64,000 nt of DNA from Lodderomyces elongisporus (taxonomy: Eukaryota > Ascomycota > Pichiomycetes > Serinales > Debaryomycetaceae): NCBI RefSeq assembly GCF_030384665.1, contig NC_083678.1, positions 1-64,000 on the forward strand, given 5' to 3'. Of the stretch, positions 61,001-64,000 are shown piece by piece; the stretch's first letter is position 1; each line of letters opens with the position of its first letter. Under the pieces are notes generated by a model. It made no database searches. It saw nothing but the letters and a program-made list of their open reading frames with translations, and had not been told where the DNA came from. Made by a program: the position numbers and the translations under genes.

Positions 61001-64000
61001 ATTTCTATGGCTTCTGGGCACAAATATACCTCTGGCTCGCCAAATTGAACAATTATATTGTCATACTCGGTATTCGGGTCTAGTTGGTGCAAAGGTGTAA
61101 AATCTTTTGGGTCATAACAAGTTGTAGGATACTCCTGACTTGGATCAATTGTGGAACTCAAATTACTGTCATTTGAACTATTTGTATTGGCCAGTGTATG
61201 GTCTGCTGTGTACTCAGTTAATGGTGGTGCAACTTTGGGTAGACTCAACGGGGTTAAAAAGCAACCTTTGTTCTCATTATAGAATAGATCTCTATACTCG
61301 TCCGAAAGAATAAACGGTGCACGATGAAATGGTGCGTCGCTATTCCTAACATGCTTCTGCTGTATTTCCCTCCGGCCATCCATATCAGCTTTTTGACATA
61401 TATTTGTCAATGTCAAAGATGTCTTGATATAAAAAGAAATCTCTTTATCAATTTCGCCAGTCTGCCCATCTGTTCTGATCCTTGAGCTCTTTATTTCAAT
61501 GCTTGGTATCAACACCGATAATCTATTGGAATACCTAATGTTGCATATATCGTTATAGGTCAACAAAAGATTGGTTAATTCAATTTCAAAAAGACTGTTG
61601 TTCAAAGTATTCAGCCGTAATTTAAGAGCAAACTTGGGACACCTAAAGGAAAAGTTTGCTGCATCAAATGCCGGAGGAAACGCCTCATCCAACCCGTTTT
61701 CATGGTCCAGAAAGGTAACTCCAAAATTTGTCAATGCTTCGTCCAAGACTTTAAGGTGATAGGCGCTGCCATCAATAACCCAGTCTCCACAGCTGAAATC
61801 CCATTTACACCAAAATGTCAATTCATCCGGTGGTGCCCCAAACATTCTATGTGAATGCACACTAAATCCATCAATTTGAATGTCAATATGCTCACACAAA
61901 TGGTTGCGTGCATATTCACCTACACTGATCCATGGACCTTCAGGGTCAAAGTTCGTGCCAAATACTCCTGTGATGGGACTAAAATCTGCTTGCATATCCA
62001 TATAATAGTTTGAGAATCGCATATCGATATCAAGCATATCGAAATTCAAACCAACATGCGACAGACAACTGTATCCGTGTTGTGGAAGAATAACAAGACC
62101 GTTACGGACACGGAAAGTAAAGAGCACATCAACATCATTTTCCATTTTTACCATTCCCCAATAACCATTCTCAGGAACCGATTGCTCTATTGCATCACCA
62201 TCTCGGCCACCATTATCATCGCTACTGTCATCTAGAATGTTGTTGTTGCTGCCAAAGGGTGCTGCATCAGGCTGACACTTTGCTTGTTTTTCATTAAACT
62301 CATCAAATGTTTGGAAATGTATATGGTCACCAAAATAATTCTCGCGCACTGCAAAAAGGTATCTGATTACAAAACCATAGAAGATCAAGCAAACTTCGTC
62401 ACCAACGCAGTTCATCTCAATGCAGTTTGAGGTATTGAGTTCTACTCCAGTGTAGAAAGTATATGTTCCATAAACTTCAAAATTTGCACTGCTTCCGACT
62501 ATATTGGACTCCTTGAGGTATGCATTGACTGTGTGCCAAGGAGGTGTATTAAGTACAAGATTAAATTGCGGAGTAGAAATACTGAAATCCACAGAGGTTT
62601 TTTTTGTGCATGCTCCATCGAGCGGTAGCTTGACCTCGCAATTCATCTCATCACCGTGGAACGACATATACTTGTTGTTGTTAAAATCTAAAGGATTATT
62701 GATAATATTATAATCGTTGACATTGAGATAAAGTTCATAGTTTAACAACTTCAAGTTGATACGGTAGATGAATGCTCGAAGGTTTTCATATAACACGGGG
62801 TCCCCAGCTCCAAAATCAGCAAACAAGTCTGAAAACAATTCCACATGTTCACGGAGAATGAATATTCGAGGGTTAAGACTCACCTGGTCAAATGTCCAAT
62901 CTGGAACACCGTTCCATTTCAATGGTATACCTATATCAGCATTGATCTCATGCGAGTCCGCAAGCAACATCACATCGTGATTTACTGATGTTCTAACCTC
63001 TGGCATGTTGAAAATGACTTTTAATTTATTTGGCCATTTGTTCTCATGAGACACAAATGATGTAAACAGTCCAATATTCGAACCTTCGCTGACCTTGACC
63101 TCGACCCACCCAAATGCTCGAAGATCAGTTCCGGTAAAGTTTTTATCCTTGCTTGGTTCACGAGTTGGTATTCTTAGCACCAAATCATCTTTGACAATAA
63201 CAGTAAGCTTGAACCCTTCGTAGTCCCTCTTTTTCCCAAGCGCTAGAAAATTCGAGGTTGGTAACAGATCCTTTGCAAGTGACGGGAAAAGCATATTTTG
63301 AATAGGTATCCGCTGCCTATCAGCCCAAGGTCCATAGTGGATTGTGCCATGTGAGATCTCGATTTCTAGACCTGACTCAGGAGCTACTCTGCTTTCAACT
63401 GTTTGGATTCCTGGAGCATCATAGTAATAAATAAACCTAGTCATTGTAGAGTCAAGTATAAGACTATATCTGGCATATTCCTGGGTAGTGCTATGGCTCA
63501 AGTCTGAGTAAGGAACATCTCCAATATACCTCTTTAAACCTCTCCATTGGTATTCTGCATTCATTTCGCCGTAATCGACCTCGTCAATCCTTTGATTCAA
63601 GAGCCGCCTACGCACTTTTTCAATAGCCCTATGAAACCTATGCCAATCTGTGAGTTTTGCTTTCAAAGTTTTTTTGGGTTTCTCCAGCTTGTTTATTACT
63701 TCAGAAGATTTGTTTCCATACCGAAACTTGTCATAGCCAAGGTTTGGTCTCATCCAAACTTGAAATTCGCTAAACTGGAGATCGTGTACGAGTCTGTAGG
63801 GATCAAGAGGACTGGTTGCCTTTGCTAGGTCGATGATACCTTTTGCTGACTTGAAGTTGCTTACCAAAATGGAAGGTGTACCCACATTTCCCACAAGTAT
63901 AGCACCTTTTTTGACCTTAATTTCGAGTGGGAGAACCAGCAAGAATAACATCAATGATCTACTTTTAGCAGCCTTGATTTTTGCCACAGTCTCTGACCCA
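55045..64000 (-). CDS. CSF1: Csf1, bridge-like lipid transfer protein (BLTP1/Tweek family), 5' end beyond the window
   Basis: A very large ER-anchored bridge protein that channels phospholipids between membranes; yeast Csf1 supports GPI-anchor synthesis and cold growth. The frame is open to the window edge and codes about 2985 residues. The first ATG-less codons at the edge and the missing N-terminal membrane anchor show that the gene begins outside. Csf1 landmarks are YRLVHDLQFSEFQVWMRPNL with GYDK following, the GTIHYGPWADRQR motif, DLRAFGWVEVK, NVNDYNIINNPLDFNNNKYM, LNTPPWHTVNAYLKESNIVG, ITGVFG and HSHRMFGAPPDELTFWC. The rest is diverged beta-rich RBG repeats with many low-complexity inserts: poly-Gln (about 59830-59865), ENENENEN (about 57603-57650), DKDKDKDK (about 57160-57190) and Asn runs (about 56620-56700). 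No frame breaks over 8.9 kb. S. cerevisiae Csf1 is 2958 aa, so the full protein here is longer. Confidence 0.93.
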   Translation of the reverse strand, partial: GSETVAKIKAAKSRSLMLFLLVLPLEIKVKKGAILVGNVGTPSILVSNFKSAKGIIDLAKATSPLDPYRLVHDLQFSEFQVWMRPNLGYDKFRYGNKSSEVINKLEKPKKTLKAKLTDWHRFHRAIEKVRRRLLNQRIDEVDYGEMNAEYQWRGLKRYIGDVPYSDLSHSTTQEYARYSLILDSTMTRFIYYYDAPGIQTVESRVAPESGLEIEISHGTIHYGPWADRQRIPIQNMLFPSLAKDLLPTSNFLALGKKRDYEGFKLTVIVKDDLVLRIPTREPSKDKNFTGTDLRAFGWVEVKVSEGSNIGLFTSFVSHENKWPNKLKVIFNMPEVRTSVNHDVMLLADSHEINADIGIPLKWNGVPDWTFDQVSLNPRIFILREHVELFSDLFADFGAGDPVLYENLRAFIYRINLKLLNYELYLNVNDYNIINNPLDFNNNKYMSFHGDEMNCEVKLPLDGACTKKTSVDFSISTPQFNLVLNTPPWHTVNAYLKESNIVGSSANFEVYGTYTFYTGVELNTSNCIEMNCVGDEVCLIFYGFVIRYLFAVRENYFGDHIHFQTFDEFNEKQAKCQPDAAPFGSNNNILDDSSDDNGGRDGDAIEQSVPENGYWGMVKMENDVDVLFTFRVRNGLVILPQHGYSCLSHVGLNFDMLDIDMRFSNYYMDMQADFSPITGVFGTNFDPEGPWISVGEYARNHLCEHIDIQIDGFSVHSHRMFGAPPDELTFWCKWDFSCGDWVIDGSAYHLKVLDEALTNFGVTFLDHENGLDEAFPPAFDAANFSFRCPKFALKLRLNTLNNSLFEIELTNLLLTYNDICNIRYSNRLSVLIPSIEIKSSRIRTDGQTGEIDKEISFYIKTSLTLTNICQKADMDGRREIQQKHVRNSDAPFHRAPFILSDEYRDLFYNENKGCFLTPLSLPKVAPPLTEYTADHTLANTNSSNDSNLSSTIDPSQEYPTTCYDPKDFTPLHQLDPNTEYDNIIVQFGEPEVYLCPEAIEIASSLAEDYNKLNLDSIMDEIEVSTVKLLNAMLHSSKTAKNFRVVTNQMDIHFGLNCLDKVDDLKSSLVHPTLVLQVKNISAAASVNLDDDTSFALHIESVAAKLSKLRDDPLAFQANINDCEIWLDSNSSDGTTTTIKGNKSCVGSADIDFVQVLTDFSQIEWLTNQAELYCTQYGSAIKSFYTPSKDLQAKLIYALTLASIEYSIDHDPDVLTRPAYLLRSKTEHIRFFDSWKVMSKLRHILQNVPESWVTKTTQMLQQDKQPVFEHAFQHVLNFFASWRPWEANTQQRLDFLERIFKRKLLQDILPLSLVDISLSIVETEISNLYTEIPCYIGLDDLYLAIKVREDQEKNATAVLVDLRSYESRLTQDVFVVVSNILKQQQQQQQQQQMNKNASENNDMNEDRIIESISDTDDSLVSSSQISQISKKNIVETKDMTLSISRFHQDIEFMKTKLVCNLENVLVQAENETVTRAGTRIGVDAEKEIQKKDSAAVNLDMVEIKLHGYDHHILTQAFQGSKFCVTKSQTSVNVVAELDRVQTHMPNKDDKLFDTLKDILSNEVPFAKSLMPANTARDATDNSTETNKKESESSVKSIFESGREPELETELELELGSAMKQEIVSKILSAIKVKEYIWDLEVLSPFRVSGAASNLDFSSSFENDVLMSRLFWGRLRCNLSLARQSMLELQFADLLALINLDALEQTRLISADLSISYIKLFAPDLQRVLEIASHELPILQKKCDDFLKFVEDKNAKLELEGPIVSSGEAKKPSTNTNHLFRLKIKNDYMEISAAVKKTIVSFAIEAALFNLCNIATRENKSNKNNKLNNKHSSKSSRSNNGGIGDDSFTSTTEVEMYGDIDVPLARVSVLASNIPVALSTILAVNFAVRLFNDSDTLHTRQHLQIESQFCRLCISEYVVIALLQIVDRVVPLIPGSTKKMNESKAFESATVRNDFELLIYSRFSSFQFLSYNFCMGWLFNDSSKDYPGVIAGAEKFFAATEESLGKFTLIGAYLSLANGNNASSFFSSKSEKHTLNRAFLPNLQMIYQIQKIERNLRHLQVTVHGDEIDVRFVSTAIGRIVKKVIDSTSNLKHYLARRSRMLIAENEQSKKEKGGKEYDNYENENENENENENGIENEDGEENSKLPHKASDFTVPFQSVAFISNFAGSKICISRLENGEVTERNSLYLQAPAIKTIFRYTESSDVGRKLTGEMVTSSSKNTLYPPCVPIAMDLICSVKEFMHESGSNNNERYLAEKSSGNYSQGLDHYNDIDDDKDKDKDKDKDNETQEQGQEYNNFVFDNLLVDLAVRIERQELTLSCEPTAKVAAVVSLAGIWVQVNSTDSQTLALSMLMDEVSTSLQHIYSRDISASLNVERILMMSALRFGLSPHIYLAGSSTSVRAYINVKQYQDVDLFKDIWFPKKTASNEQCSNESNRSIDFNANSNNSNYNNNNSSNNNNNNNSDNTNKSELAQNTSIATKFKKVSTSSAFPWLVVFGVDKIALDVDFGQALGESQFAIDNWWAVSRKSQNWSQDLKMGIGAITIAAEGRLSGSLVVRDLNLHTMISWKVETGETLDVPLILVSCGVGMLQLKASFDYHVIAIANLDDFSMDIYNKKSTFSVSKDHLNVTSKVRALEVYITALTASNIVDISNTIQRMIQDNRSSYKETLKESAKDKNLTQWPRRANEDESLLQTIKRLDTQIFVSVGELRLHVYPSSLENSKVLVIKLDESRAKFQQNEYGTGISNELDIKFNDLKVSLSSVTSSSESFIQSCTVDEFTAVARRAKGGTIFVFPSFKISMRTFEKNNTNVIEYLFQSSFNGTVDIKWNLGSVNFIRDMYHIHSSALSSRMEYRLNRQKSHTSASTGTTSRIEVDADAEADAEGKAEETSSVLRQQLDSEDPTKDIDHAIQETMEKVETQSKFKYVAMAPPIIEAPQLKELGNATPPLEWFGLHRDKFPNFTHNLAIINLQRLVHEIEVQYSKMLGKV

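Overview
The window is nuclear DNA from a budding yeast, most likely of the Candida/Lodderomyces group (CTG-clade, Serinales). Supporting evidence: intron-poor, tightly packed protein genes in AT-rich DNA; a 24-bp tandem repeat with the GGTGTAAGGATG core of Candida-type telomeres; a multi-CFEM cell-wall heme-protein gene of the Csa1 kind; and a ribosomal-protein promoter with paired Tbf1-like and Cbf1-like sites, as described in Candida albicans. The species cannot be fixed from the sequence alone. If this is a CTG-clade genome, CTG codons should be read as Ser; the Leu codons I read in RPS25 and parts of SMC4 are TTG, CTT or TTA.

Left end (1-10807). The window opens with about 15.5 telomere units in the orientation expected of a left chromosome end. 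A 2-kb gene-free subtelomere follows, then a SAC7-type RhoGAP gene with one frameshift and a CSA1-like multi-CFEM gene with four frame changes. The CSA1-like gene is cut inside its first visible CFEM domain by a second telomere array (10441-10807) in the same orientation. This layout, array-segment-array-unique DNA, resembles the interstitial telomere tracts beside yeast Y' elements. It could record a subtelomere acquired from another chromosome, or an assembly join. This is the most interesting part of the window.

Right part (10808-64000). After a 1.7-kb gene-poor stretch comes ordinary housekeeping DNA: TAM41 (mitochondrial CDP-DAG synthase), THR4 with a Gcn4 site, CTR86/ataxin-10, HEX1, COQ10, RPS25 with an unannotated-looking 5'UTR intron, NUP2, MDJ1 with a heat-shock element, APE1, PRS1, BER1/SRR1, SKN7 (interrupted by an in-frame TAA inside its DNA-binding domain), ROT2, BRE1, BDF1, DUS4, SMC4, RPA14, MRPL34 and CSF1, which runs off the right edge.

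There are no operons. Neighbours are grouped by chance, although several serve mitochondria (TAM41, COQ10, MDJ1, MRPL34), chromatin and chromosomes (BRE1, BDF1, SMC4) or the cell wall and secretory route (CSA1-like, HEX1, ROT2, CSF1). I found no tRNA, rRNA, CRISPR array or intact transposon.
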